Of a DNA stretch of 64,000 bases, positions 1 to 11,752 are shown piece by piece. The stretch is taken from contig NC_049916.1 in NCBI RefSeq assembly GCF_001411555.2, positions 6,076,001 through 6,140,000 on the forward strand, given 5' to 3'. The notes beneath the pieces were generated by a model. The model was not told where the DNA came from and did no database searches. It saw only the letters and a list, made by a program, of their open reading frames with translations. Positions within the stretch are counted from its first letter, which is position 1; every line of letters begins with the position of its first letter. Origin of the DNA: Juglans regia. Taxonomy: Eukaryota; Streptophyta; Magnoliopsida; Fagales; Juglandaceae. The translations under genes and the position numbers were made by a program.

Positions 1-2450
1 TTTGTGTTGCTTTGTGCCAAGTCTAGATGATTGTAGTTTAAAGGCTCAAAAAGTCTGTTATATTGTGGTTAATGATGATCGATGTGGAGCAACTCCTCAA
101 TTTCTTCTGAAAAAGTGGGGACAAAAACCTGTGCTTTACGTACACCTCCCCTTTACTAGCGACTAAGCCTTCATCCCTTACAACTTTAGTTAAAGAAGTG
201 TCTTTTGGACAAGTATGGATATAAACTTTAAGAGCAATGGTGCTGTTCTCTTTTCTAGCTTGTGGAACTCTTTCAAGATTCTCAATTGGGTGTTTGAAGC
301 TAAATTATTGGTTGGAAGTTGCTTCATTACAATGCATTTGTCTCATCACCCATCCCCTTTTCTGTGAAAGCTGAAAGCCATTTTGGAAGTTTTCCTTTTG
401 AGAAAACGTTCAATTTTCTATATCTTACTTGGTCCCTTCCTTACTTCATTTTTGTCGCTTTCTTGCAGCCCCATTTTCTGGGGTAGTCAGCATATCGCTT
501 ATCCCCCCCTCTTTCTTCCTGTGTTTTGGGAATGCTAGTTGGGGATACTTGCTTGTTACTGTGACAATGTTAGCAATGATAAGGAGAAACTAATGAATGG
601 ATTTTATATATTATGGAAATGCTACTACGCATCAACATGCTAGGCCTATCGAGTTCTTTTACTTTCTATATCATGTAATAAATATTTCTCAATGTATAAA
701 GTTGTTTAATACTTGTAGAAAAATGTTTGTAGTTGTTTGATGAGTTTTTTTTTATATGTTTCCGGATTCATTGGGACTTTTGGGGCACTTTTTTTTTTTT
801 GGGCATATTAATGGAATTTAAGCAATACCTTTGTCATCTTGGGATCCATCAGCATCAAGGTTGTTATTGATATGCAAAATTAAATATTGATTTGGCATGG
901 CAGCTATTGGGTTTGTTTATAAGCATGTACTTTCTCTATTATTTCTATGAAAAGCGGGCAAGAGGTGGGGAAAAGGATTTGGTGTTGGAGTCAGATCGTA
1001 ACTTCTTACGGAAGTAGCAAATGTCCCTCATTTCAGTTTGTTAGCCTCGTTGGACATGCATTGCCATCAATCTGCCTACCATGGCTTCATAATGATGCAA
1101 CCAACCTGCCCAGAACAGGGCATCATAATGCTATCTGCATTGTGGCCTGCAAGGTTTCATATTTTATTCATCATGACACTGTTGTACTTTCTCTTAACTT
1201 TTTCTCATGTGTCGAAGAGTGAATTATGTTTTTGATTATGAAAATCATGACAGTCAACTATGGATAGCTTAGTGTGGCTTTTACGATGGTAGATTGGTTT
1301 ACATTCTTTTGAATTTTATATTGAATTATTTTTTCTGTAGCAAGACTTCCTAAGTTGCCCTATTATTTTAGGCGTGTCAATGGGATGGGATGGAATTCAT
1401 TCTTTTAGAATAATGACCTGTGTTTTAGAACGATGAACTTATCCACATGGTTGTGATCTTCTGAAGCTTGTAAGTTGCAGCTGAGGATATAATTGAAAGG
1501 AAAAATAAGTGCTCAAAGTAAAACATGGACTTGTACAGCATATATTTTGTACGAAGCTTAAATCAGTGGCTTGAGTTGCAATGTGAAATGTTGAATGACC
1601 ATTTTATATTTTCATTTATGACATAACTTTTTTATTTTTTACTGATAGAAACATATATATATATATATTTTCCTTTACGACGTGAGCTAACTCTTCTGTG
1701 TTTAGAAAGACTGACTTTAGTGTTCATATTGGTCCCACCCTGGTTCACTGATAAAATTGTCTCTATTAGCTTGTTAGTTGGGTGAGTAGCCCCAGAAGAC
1801 ATTACAGAGTATGATTTTACGCATGAAAATATTCATATTTTAGCTATGACTTCTAGCATATGCCTTCTTTGTTAAATCGGACGTGTTTTGCATCTTCCAT
1901 TTATGCAGATGTCTTATGGTGGCTAGGAAGGTCAGCAACCTAATGGACTTGCTCTACGCTTGATAGCATCTTAGACAAACAATATAGCTAGTGAACGGGG
2001 ATGTCTCTTCTGCTACTGGTGATCAATGTTCTGGTATCTAAGGAACAGGTGCAAGCAAGTCACTTTTGCAACTATTTACTTCCGCATCAGTTTATAGATA
2101 GAGTTAGCAGACTCCTGTTAGTAGCGTGTAGATGTTCTTTTCCGTGTGTATTACCTGTAAGAGCTAACTATTCTAGAGTGTTAACCACAACCATTCCCAC
2201 TTCAGATTCCCGTCTATTTGGATTGAGTTAGCCGATGCCTACTGCACATCTCATGCGGTAGTGCTGCTTCTTGGAGCACCATGGAGAATATTATGTAATG
2301 AAACTTTGTTGTAATGCTGTTTCTTTGACTATCAACTCTGACTCTCTTTAGTTCAATGGGAATAGTTATGGCTGTACTGATGCAATGGACTGGTTTTCCT
2401 TGTAATGAAAATATAAAACTATTGAAAAAATGAGTAGTGCCTATTTAGAA
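1..2450 (+). other. No coding gene seen; possible 3' UTR of a gene starting before the window
   Basis: I see no long open frame or recognisable protein here. At about 1908 a T-rich stretch ending in a cag acceptor is followed by a very short open stretch ending in a stop. About 500 bases without coding potential follow, ending in AT-rich, polyadenylation-like sequence near 2400. This would fit a last exon plus 3' UTR of a plus-strand gene whose body lies upstream, but the evidence is weak. A (TA)n run lies near 1655-1670. Confidence 0.25.
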
Positions 2451-2510
2451 AGAGAGTCATGGAGGATGAAACAAGGAGACTGACAGGCTTTGATGTATGG
2501 AAAATTATTT

Positions 2511-2657
2511 ACACAATATTTTTTACAACATTTTACACAACTATGTTTTAAATAAGAGGGGTATTTTTGTAAAACATCTTATAAAAGTAACATAATTTTA
2601 CAAAAATACTCTCATTTTATAATATTGTTGTGTAATGTATTGTACAATATGTTGTGT
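2511..2657. mobile_element. Hairpin MITE-like element
   Basis: Most of the 147 bp is two inverted arms of about 65 bases. The left end begins ACACAATATT and the reverse complement of the right end begins ACACAACATA. Both arms later share TATTTTTGTAAAA. There is no coding capacity. The long inverted arms and short length fit a foldback MITE; no clear target-site duplication was found, so the superfamily is not assigned. Confidence 0.5.
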
Positions 2658-2778
2658 GTATATCATTACTCATGTAAATATATACACTCTAGTTGTCATT
2701 TTTTCATTAGGATTCCTTGGAGGTTTTGTCCAACGAATGGATCTTACAATATTATAAACTTCTCATTAAATGATGTAG

Positions 2779-2869
2779 GACTCATCGCATACGTCCATCT
2801 CTCTTCCACTCTCCATAGAGTTAGATTCATCTCATACGTCCATCTCTCTTCCACTCCCCATAGAGTTCA
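2779..2869. repeat. Tandem duplication of about 45 bp
   Basis: Two adjacent copies share the core CATACGTCCATCTCTCTTCC and the following CATAGAGTT, with only a few substitutions. No gene is associated with it. A short (TC)n run follows at about 2945-2960. Confidence 0.8.
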
Positions 2870-3310
2870 TCAAAATTCTTATGAATTTTGATTCATTTTT
2901 TTTCAATTGAAAAGTATTCCCACCTAACACTGTATTTTGTTAATCTCTCTCTCTCTCTCTCAATTTGCACCCTGATAATCTGTGTAGGAAAGTTCTGGCA
3001 GCAAAAGTTAGGAAGAAGGAACCTTGAAAACAAATCAGGGTCCTGCTCAACATGTTTTGAGGTTTAAGTCGAGCAATATCAAAATTTATTTTACTAAAGA
3101 AAATAGAACTTCATTTGAAACTCAACTCGAGTTTTGAGATGGGAAGTTATTGATCACGTTTTTATAGAGAATAACTTCTAGAATAACCGGTCTCCCCATG
3201 TTAACGCCCTCCAATGGAGATGTGCCACGTAGACACTCCATATTTCCAACTGTGTGGCCGCACTGTAGAGGAACAAATTTTTGTTAGACTCCCGTCGACG
3301 CCCTCCAATC

Positions 3311-3344
3311 AATAAAAATTAATTGATATCAATTAATTTTTATT
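3311..3344. repeat. Perfect 34-bp AT-rich palindrome
   Basis: The sequence is its own reverse complement around a central GATATC. It sits between the hairpin MITE and the Nudix-like gene. It could be a small MITE relic or chance in AT-rich DNA. Confidence 0.7.
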
Positions 3345-3433
3345 TGTTTTATTATTAAGAAAAATTAGGCAGTGCTATATACTTTTTGGGGTTAATGCTG
3401 AACCATAAAACCACGATCAATAATTTTGATTGA

Positions 3434-3580
3434 ACAATGGTACGTGTAGTTGTATAGTAGGTAAATATGGTGTAATTATTTTAAAAAAATTTAATTTATT
3501 ATTAAAAAATTAATTTTTTATATAAATTTTATATTTATTAATTTTTTTTCAAACGACTGTATGATAATTATAATAACAAT
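3434..3580. mobile_element. Diverged copy of the ~172-bp MULE-type MITE family
   Basis: It keeps the plan of the better copies at 30802-30975, 43079-43249 and 62808-62979. An outer end resembles TACGTGTAGTTGTATAGT, the centre has a TTAAAAAATTAATTTT block, and the other end has CGACTGTATGAT in inverted orientation. Ends are blurred and no target-site duplication was recognised, so the limits are approximate. It lies about 240 bp upstream of the Nudix-like gene. Confidence 0.5.
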
Positions 3581-3816
3581 TTAAATATATTTCCATTTTA
3601 TTTTCTGAAGACAGAATAAAGAGCGGAAGGATTAGAACAAAGAATATGGAAGAGAATAATCTCATCTGCCACACAAGTCCGCCGCCACAAACTCATAGCC
3701 CTCTTTCCGCTTTCTCTTCCCTTCTCTGCTCTGCTTAGTAATGGACTTGATTTTGTTCAACTTCCAACCCCATAACCCTTTTCTGCAACTAAGCTATCCC
3801 TTGGAAAATCCTTGAC

Positions 3817-4710
3817 ATGTCTCCGCCTCCACCAATCACAAACATCCACTCCACCACCACTACCCTCCTCAATAGCCCTAGCCTTCCTGACCTCTTCTTC
3901 ACGGCCCTTTCCCTCTGCTTCCTCTTCCCCTCCAAACCCAATCTCTCCAAACTCCCCTCGTTCCTCATCCCTTTCCCTCTGAACTCTTCTCCTCGCCGAT
4001 TCCTCAAAATCCCCACCATGTCCCGCACCCACCACAGCAACTCCTTCTCCACCCCTCAGTCCCTCTCCGAATGGCTCAAGCCTCGCTTGCCTTCCGACTC
4101 CTTTGCCTCCTGGGGCGTCAAACCCGGCACTAAGAACGTCCACAACCTTTGGCTGGAGCTCGCTGAGGGCGAAACTTCCCTCGCCGACTCCACCCCTCCG
4201 CTTCGTACGGTTCAAGTCGTTACGGTCAGAATCATCGACAAAAACAACCTTGTTCTTATCGAAACCCGCCAGGAATTGTCCGACGGTAGTTTACGAGAAC
4301 GGAACCGACCTTTGTCGGAGAAAATGAAACCCAACGAGACGCCCGAATCTGCGGTTTATCGGGCGGTGAGAGAGGAGCTCGGTTCGATAATTAAAGGGTC
4401 GGTCGGCGATTTGGAGAGCGAGAGCGTCGTGAGAATTGTTCCCGGCTCTTATCGGATGAAGTTGGAGGAGAGGAATTCGGCATCTTATCCGGGATTGCCG
4501 GCGTGTTATGTGTTGCATTCTATGGACGCAGTGGTGGAAGGCTTGCCGGAAGGGCAGTTTTGCACGGAGGAGGGTGATGAGTATGGGGATTGTGGGGAGA
4601 CGAGCATGAGGGTGGTGGCGGATAAGGCGGTCTCGGTGAAGAAGCATTATTGGGAATGGGTTAGTGCCGAATCGATTAAATCTTCAAGTTCTTTGGTTGA
4701 GGGCAACTGA
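3817..4710 (+). CDS. Plant Nudix-like protein with a degenerate Nudix box
   Basis: Intronless gene for 297 residues. The body, from about residue 68, has the pattern of a plant-specific Nudix-fold family: SLSEWLKPRLPSDSFASWG, then a long domain with RPLSEKMKPNE and AVREELGS, and a C-terminal KKHYWEWVS. The Nudix signature is only partly kept. The E-x7-R spacing and the EE-x-G end are present, but the first glycine is glutamate and the RE pair reads RA, so normal Nudix hydrolysis is doubtful. Two starts are possible: the ATG at 3817, giving a Ser/Pro/Leu-rich leader that could be an organelle targeting peptide, or the ATG at 4018 in a good ccacc context, giving 230 residues. GC content is clearly higher than in the flanks. 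No substrate can be named. The frame is intact, so I judge it a real gene. Confidence 0.85.
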   Translation: MSPPPPITNIHSTTTTLLNSPSLPDLFFTALSLCFLFPSKPNLSKLPSFLIPFPLNSSPRRFLKIPTMSRTHHSNSFSTPQSLSEWLKPRLPSDSFASWGVKPGTKNVHNLWLELAEGETSLADSTPPLRTVQVVTVRIIDKNNLVLIETRQELSDGSLRERNRPLSEKMKPNETPESAVYRAVREELGSIIKGSVGDLESESVVRIVPGSYRMKLEERNSASYPGLPACYVLHSMDAVVEGLPEGQFCTEEGDEYGDCGETSMRVVADKAVSVKKHYWEWVSAESIKSSSSLVEGN

Positions 4711-4960
4711 ATTATTTTTATTTTTATTTTTTATTTAAGATTTCAATGTATTGTTGAAGCTCATGGCGTTAATTTTTTTTTTTTTTTTTAGCATGATACG
4801 ATAATGTTTCTGTTGTCGATCTTGATAATGATATTATGTATGAAAGATTAGTGATATTTACAACATTGTGACTTCTCGATAGAATTTTCATGTTAATGTG
4901 AGTATGCCTTTGTGTAAATCTTAGTCAATTTCTTGCTATACTTTTTGGAGTATGTGATTC

Positions 4961-7113
4961 CTTCTTTTTTTTTTTTTTGGTTTGATAAGTAAGAAACACA
5001 CTTTAATTCATCGAATGAAATAGGCAAATGCCCGTGTACACAAGAAGTATACAAAAGAAACACCTAATTACATTCTAGAATCAGAAAACTAAAACAAAAA
5101 CTCATTAACAGACCCTCCATTAAGCACAATAGCTGAAAACCATTGAAGTAAAGAGCACACAAAAAATTTCCATATTTCCTCTACAGTATGCTCCTTATTA
5201 TTAAAGCACCGCTCGATCCTTTCCCACCAAATACACCACTTAAGACATAAAGGAACCATCTTCCACGCAGCAGCCACTTGAGTACAACTATGAAGCTCAT
5301 TCCAACACGCAAGTAAATCCACTGCTTTCATAGGCATTACCACCCAAGCCAGCCCAGCTCTACAAAAAAATCATCCCACAATGCCTTAGCCACCTCACAA
5401 TGTAGAAGTAAATGATCCACTAATTCACTATGTTTCTTACACATCAAGCACCACTCCATAACAACCAAGCCACACTTCCTCAAATTATTGATCATCAAAA
5501 TTTTCCCAAGCAATGCTGTCCATATAAAAAAAGCGACTTTGGATGGAACGTGAGACCTCCAAACATGCTTCCACGGAAAAGAAGGGCAATGTTGAACAGT
5601 CAACACCTTATAATATGACCGAACCGAAAACTTTTTACACCCCATATGCTTCCATAATTTTCTGTCCCTCTCATTACCTCCAATACCCAAAGAATACAAG
5701 AAGCTGAAAAAACCCGCAACCTCATCAAGTTCCAAATTCTGCACAGCTCTAATAAAACAAACATCCCACTGCAAGGCTTCATTAGAACGGATTAACAAAT
5801 CTGAAATGGATGACCGATTAGCTACCATACGAAAACTAGCCGGGGAACACTCTAAAAAGAGCACGCTTACCACACCAAACATTAAACCAAAACCGGATCC
5901 TTGAACCCTCTCCAACAACAAAATTAACGTGTTTACCGAAATCCTCCCACCCCTTTGTAATGAATTTCCAAAGACTTACATCATAAGTCCCCCAACCTCC
6001 TTAGAACACCAACACCCCCCCCCCCCCCCCCCCAAAAAAAAAGAAATGTGTGAAATAACTTCTCAACCCAACTTGTCACTCCTGCACGCAATGAGAATAA
6101 AGAAAGATAATAAGTCGGAAGGTTGGAAAGACTACTTTTGATAAGTGTAATTCTACCCCCTTTTGATAGGTATAGCTGCTTCCATCCTGCCAATTTTTTC
6201 TCAATCTTTTCAACCCCACCGTCCCAAATATTCTTAGCCTTAAAAGATGCCCCCAATGGAAGACCAAGATATTTCATAGGTAGAAAAGCCACTTCACAGC
6301 CCAAAAGATCCGACAAACAATTAATATTCCGCACATCCCCCAACCATCTCTAACTTTCCCAAATTCACCTCAAGGCCCGAAATAGCTTCAAAACATAATA
6401 ACACAGCTCTTAAGGCTTGAATTTCACAAAAGATGAGAGTGTTATCTGCAAAAAGTAAATGAGAAATTTTGATAGTTCGTTATTAGCATTTCCCACCAAA
6501 AAACATGAGAGACCCCCCCCTTCCCCGGCAGCCTCCACCATACGGCTCAAAGCCTCCATGATGATAACAAAGAGGAAAGGAGATAACGGATCCCCTTGTC
6601 TCAAACCTCTTGAACTCTTAAAAAAAAAAACACAGGAATTTCCATTAACTAATATTGAAAACCGAGCAGTAGAGACACAGTCTAATCCACCCACACCACC
6701 CATCTCCAAAACCACATCTCCCGAGCATATAGAAAAGGAAATCCCAATTTACATGATCGGTACACCTTTTCCATATCAAGCTTACAAAGAACTCCATGAA
6801 CGCCCTCCCTCAAGCGAGTATCTAAACATTCATTAGCAATCAGTACAGAATCAAGTACTTGCCTACCCCGAGCAAAAGCATTTTGGGGCTTAGAAATAAT
6901 CCTATCCATCACTGTATTCATACGGTTTGCTAGCACCTTAGAGATTATCTTATAAATCCCACTTACAAGGCTGATGAGCGAAAATCCTTCAACTTTGAAG
7001 CCCCAAATATCTAGGGAATAAGGGCAATGAAAGTGGCATTAAGAGACTTCTCGAACTTTTGAAAGGAAAAGAATTCCTGAAAAACCTGCATCAAAATTAA
7101 GAGACTTCAACTC
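4961..7113 (-). mobile_element. 5'-truncated L1-type LINE with target-site duplications
   Basis: On the minus strand the element carries reverse-transcriptase and zf-RVT coding remnants and ends in an A tail, seen as the T run at 4964-4978. It is flanked by near-identical 15-bp direct repeats: TGGAGTATGTGATTC at 4946-4960 and TGGAGTATCCGATTC at 7114-7128, two mismatches. These are the expected duplications of target-primed reverse transcription. The 5' half (ORF1, endonuclease) is missing, so the element was dead on arrival. A C-run of about 22 next to an A-run lies inside at about 6011-6042. It sits just downstream of the Nudix-like gene. Confidence 0.9.
5089..6936 (-). pseudogene. LINE ORF2 remnant (reverse transcriptase plus zf-RVT)
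   Basis: Read from 6936 down, several frames carry parts of one protein. First comes an RT start with [18 protein letters not shown] and KLDMEKVY, then the [14 protein letters not shown] motif, the KYLGLPLGA block, a GRITLIKSSLSNLP block, and a C-terminal zinc-finger-like region around WKHVWRSHVPSKVAFFIW and HLLLHCEVAKALW. At least four frame changes separate these parts. The catalytic FADD box reads FADN, the second aspartate codon being AAC at 6441-6443 on the reverse strand. It cannot make an active enzyme. Confidence 0.85.
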
Positions 7114-7592
7114 TGGAGTATCCGATTCTGGTTGTTGCTTCAGTCATAAAATTTATTGCTTTGATTTCTTTTCTTTTTTTACCTTTCAATTTCAGTCCCA
7201 AATTCATTGGTCTGTGTGCTGGCATGCACATACAGAGAGGCAAATTCATGACTTTGTATTCTTTGACCATAACTTATTTGAAAATTTCAAAAGTGATTGC
7301 TTGACTCAGGTGTGATTCTTATTTATGAGTCGTTATGAAGGGAGTTATGGTTGAAGTGTTTATGTAGGTGAATTTTGGTTGATGTTTTGGAGTGGCGATA
7401 GTTGCCTGGAAATGTTGGCAATGGCCAATGCTAGGGAGAAGTGTAAGGTTAGGATTGTGACCTGTTATTATAGTTGCTTAGTAGTTAGAGGTATAAAGTT
7501 ATGGGAAAGAGAAACTGTGAAGTTGTATAGTAACTTTTTTAGATTTAACTTATTTGCTTTTAAATTTGATGGAGACAGAGATCGTTCATTCT

Positions 7593-8130
7593 TTTCTTTT
7601 TTTCCTAAGGTAAATTTTATTCAAAGCACAAAGTGCCACTACCCCAGTTTACCGAAAGTATACAATACCAAACGCCCGTCCATATAGATGAAGAAAAAAA
7701 ACACAATTCAATCAATTTTGACAAATTATTATGCCCTGCTGTCTATACATAAAAAAGAAATGAGCACAAGGGCTCTTAATTCTTGTGCTGTCCTCTTGCA
7801 ATCTTCGATTCGCCAAAGACGCCATATTAGACATAAGTGAACAATTTTCCAACCTTGAAGTTGCTATGGGTACCAATAGCACACTACACGAACAAGCGAG
7901 CAAATCCCTCTCCCATCAAGGCATGACACATCCAAACTCAAATGTGCAAAATATGATGTCCATTTCTCCACCCTGCTTCCACATACAACAGCTGTCCATT
8001 ATTACAATATTCCACAGCCTCAAGTTATCTGCCATTGAGATGTTCCCTGATGGTGCCTTATATCTCCAAATCTTCCAAGGAAAAAGGAGGCTATCTCGAG
8101 GGAAGAGCATATGTACAAAGATTTGAGGTG
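7593..8130 (-). mobile_element. Degraded LINE 3' fragment
   Basis: After a T run near 7595-7604 come a plus-strand tttattcaaagcacaaag stretch and a gtatacaa motif, as in plant LINE 3' ends. Further in, the minus strand encodes a decayed zf-RVT-like region (WKIWRYKAPSG, then MADNLRLWNIVIMDSCCMW) that parallels the C-terminus of the LINE at 5.0-7.1 kb. No flanking duplication was found, and stops and shifts abound. Confidence 0.6.
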
Positions 8131-11100
8131 TTCATATCCTTTATGCTTAAAATCTGAAGTCGATTATAGTTTCCATTTTTGTTTGCTAGTGTCTATTAGA
8201 AGTCTAAAAACTAGCTTATGATGTCGCAATTAGGGTGCAAAACTGCAAATGCAAGGGAGGTCACCTTGTCCTGTGAAGCCCAGGATGCTTTTGGACTGTC
8301 ATTGTAGGATGCTTCTTCCATCTGGTGTGGTAAAATTTATTTTGTGCTCATTTTCCACTTAAATATCTTTGATAGCACGACCTTAACTTGGTGTTTTCCT
8401 ATATCCTATGAAGTTCCTGCATTGTATCCGATAAAATAAATGAAGTGCCTGTATTGTAACTCTTACTGCCACCCAATAAAGGAAATGTCATTATCCAGTG
8501 TTGATCCCGCTAGCCATAACTGTGCCATCTCTTACCAAGTTAAAAGCACTTATTTTTCCTTGAATATCTCGTGAGAGGAAATAGGCAGTGGCCTGTATTG
8601 GTTCTATCTAAGTGAGGCATTGGATCAGATGGCTTGGATACAACCCTACCATTCAGCACTTTATGCTCAAAGTGGCCATTCTCAACACTCAAAACTGCAC
8701 GGTTGTGTTTGATAGCTGGACACTTAACCATTGCATCCCACAATACTCTTGCTATGACATGACAATTATCCAGGCATATGTTGAAATACCACTTCAACAT
8801 GTGTTCAAGATTCATGATCCCACTTTCATGGTATCTTCACTTTACCTTTTACACGCTTTTTAAAGTTTAGTTTTCCCACAATGCAAATTATATATCACAG
8901 TTCAGAAGTTTTCCATGTGCCAAGATATGTGCTGAAAAGAATTTTTTAATCTCAAATCATTCTTCAGCTGTAATTTTACCATTTAGAGAATATAGCTTAT
9001 GTGGCTTTTGATACGATGGAGGAAGGACAGGTTATCTTGCTTTTTAGGAAGCAATTTTAAGCCTTTTTCTGAATTAGAAAAAGAAAAAGATTTGTTGCAC
9101 ATAACAACCAAAGAGCCCAAATATTTTCTGTTTGATTGAGAAACAAAATTTTATTGAGCATAAAGTAGACAAAGGTCTGAGAATAGAGGACATATACAAG
9201 AGCATTGCCTATGCATGTGAGTTTAGCTACCCAAGGAAGTAAAGAGCCCAAATATAAACCAAACCCCTATCAAATCTGTTTCACCTACTTCATCTCAACT
9301 ACACCATTTTGACAGCACTCAGCAGGTTTGCCATGTCTGTATGTTTGTTATAATAGGTTTATAAATATAGGGTTGTTATTGAACCTAATGTGGGAATTTT
9401 GTTGTTCCAATTCCTGGAGGCCGCAAATCTTCCATTGGTAATTGTGGTTTGTAATGTTTAATTCCTTTTAAGGTGATATATTCAATTCTTCTATTCTAAG
9501 CATCTTAGATTCGTACTAGTTGAATCTTTTTTTTTTTTTTGGGCGGGAGGAAGGGGGCTCTTTTCTCTGATCTCCTTTAATATATGGTGGATTTCAAAGC
9601 TCTATATTTTTTTTACTGAATAAAGTTGTACTTTTATGTGGATAAAAAATGGTGTTGGACATGAGTGGAAATAGGTTTCGTGTTAACTTGCATTGGTTGA
9701 GCAAAATATTGATAGGGAGAAGAACTGTCTACCTGTTAATTGATAGGAGTGTTTTTCTTCTAATTTTCTTTTTAAAACCATTAGAAAAGAAACACTCGAC
9801 AACATGTGACTTGCCGAAGAAGTTACGGTGATGTTGTTCTGCATGTTTATTTTCCACAAACTGAAAACAGCACTGCATGTGTTATCTTGAGTGGGTGTAG
9901 GCCAGGCATAGCAAAGATGTTAATTAACTTGTAGCATGGCCACTATCTAGTTTGTTATGAATCTTTTTGTGTTTTTTGATAAGTTGTTTACTATGAATCT
10001 TGCATTTGATCTTTCATTATATAGCAACCAAAGCATACCCAGTCCAAGCCTGTAGAGAGGAAAGAACATGCTACCTACAGGATGAAATGTAAATCTGCCC
10101 TAATTAATACTATGCTTTAGTGAGTTTCGTGGTGTAATTGCTTCTTAACATACTGGTTCAGGCTTAGCTTTTCTGGTCCACTGCTGTTTTCTGGGTGTAA
10201 TTGTGTCTTAACATTCTTACATTATTTACTTGAGCTATTTTGACGTATAACGGGCTCTCAAACACAACTCCCCGAATATACACTGTTGAATTAGCAACTC
10301 AAATTGGAAAATAGACTGTTTGATTAGCAAAATAGCTGCATACTTTTTTTTTTTTTTTCTGTTGCTGCTATTGGTTTAAATTTCTTCTTTTGCCTTTTCT
10401 TTTTATTTCTTTATATTTTGTGCTCTTTTACCCTTATATAGATATAGATGGGTAAGAAAAAGGCATTAGCTGTCTACTGTTAGACGCGAGGCTTTGTTGT
10501 CCTCAAGCATCGGACGCAGCAACATTTTCAATATGGGAACTGTCATTGTCATAAATCATAGCCTTGCACTAGTTTTTGTCTTTAGATAAGCCATATTGGC
10601 TAGCAAATGTTGGGGCAAATCTAAAGGATGGCATAGCTGGGAAGTCTTTTTGAAGTTGCACAACATACCTAGGTTTATTAGTGTAATAAAACTCTTTATC
10701 TTAGATTTTTTTTTCATCTTCAACTGATCTATGTGTACATTTTAAATAGTTTCATATGAATGTTTTTGAGTTTTACTCATCTCATTCCTAGGCTGCTTTC
10801 ACTGTAATAGCAGAAAAGTTGGCATTGCCTGTCAAACCAGGGGGTGGAACTGACAATAGAAAGCCATACACTCTAATTTTGTTGAACAGCAGTTACATTG
10901 TGCTTATTTTGTAGGGACATATCTCAGACAGGAAGCCATGCACTTGGCTTTTCAAATCCCAAAAAGCTTACTACTTTTTTGAGACTTGTGGCTTAAGGAT
11001 TTTCTCCCATCTTATATTTCTCTCCTTCTGAATTATCTGAAAAAGCGATGGTGATCAATCATTAAAGCCTTGTTGTCTATATCTGTTTGTTTTCTTTATC

Positions 11101-11634
11101 AGACTCTTTCATAATTTCTCAGTTGCAGGATAGCTGCGTGACCTTTACGCTTGATGGTGCTCTCCACTGACAATAATAATAATAATAATAAAGATCGATT
11201 AAAGATTGAGCAAACCTAAAAGATACCAGAATACCTTCAACTACAATATCTACCAACGAAGTTGCTGTATCAGCTCCTCATACTTCAATTCAAACAGCCA
11301 ATTTTATTGAAGTCTTTTGCACCATTTGAGTTGTTATATCAGCTTTTTATTTGGTATTTCAAACACAATTAAATCTTTGTTAATAGAACATAAATAAAAT
11401 TAAGAATTAAAAGCACTATTGATAACCCCCTTTGAAAGTTTGTCTTACCGAGCAACGCTAGATACAGTTTTAAGATGTGTAACTATCGCGTACTTCTATT
11501 AGAAAAAAGTGAAATTTACCATTAGAAAATAAATTTCTTCATTAAGTCTTAAATTTGTCCACTTTTTCCGTACAAACCATTTTTCTTGTCCGACCATCTA
11601 GTAATTAGGGTTGGCGTGACCAACTTAATATATA
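8131..11634. other. Gene-poor stretch with LINE 3'-end debris
   Basis: No gene was recognised. At 9132-9250 a minus-strand piece resembles LINE 3' ends: a run like gattgagaaacaaaattttattgagc (described, not a clean copy) followed by gacatatacaagag. A frame of about 90 residues around 8540-8815 on the minus strand matches nothing I know and lacks supporting signals. An (AAT)n run lies at 11169-11190. Confidence 0.4.
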
Positions 11635-11752
11635 TTCCAGAGTAAAATAATAATAAAAAAAAAATCTCAAGTTTGAAAATTTATGAAATATATATATATT
11701 TCATAAATTTTCAAACTTGAGATTTTTTTTTTATTATTATTTTACTCTGGAA
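11635..11752. repeat. Perfect 118-bp palindrome with no spacer
   Basis: The left arm 11635-11693 and right arm 11694-11752 are exact reverse complements over 59 bases, checked base by base. The arms run from TTCCAGAGTAAAATAA inward to a central TATATA. Symmetry stops at 11634/11753. There is no loop, coding potential or known transposon motif. It could be a young hairpin MITE, a fold-back replication product, or an assembly or cloning artefact. Confidence 0.95.

Noticed and set aside
2001..2231. 76-codon plus-strand frame as a small gene
   Set aside because: No domain, no codon bias visible, and it lies in a region that reads as untranslated sequence.
8540..8863. About 90-codon frames on both strands
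   Set aside because: No recognisable family, no splice or promoter context; could not be supported as a gene.
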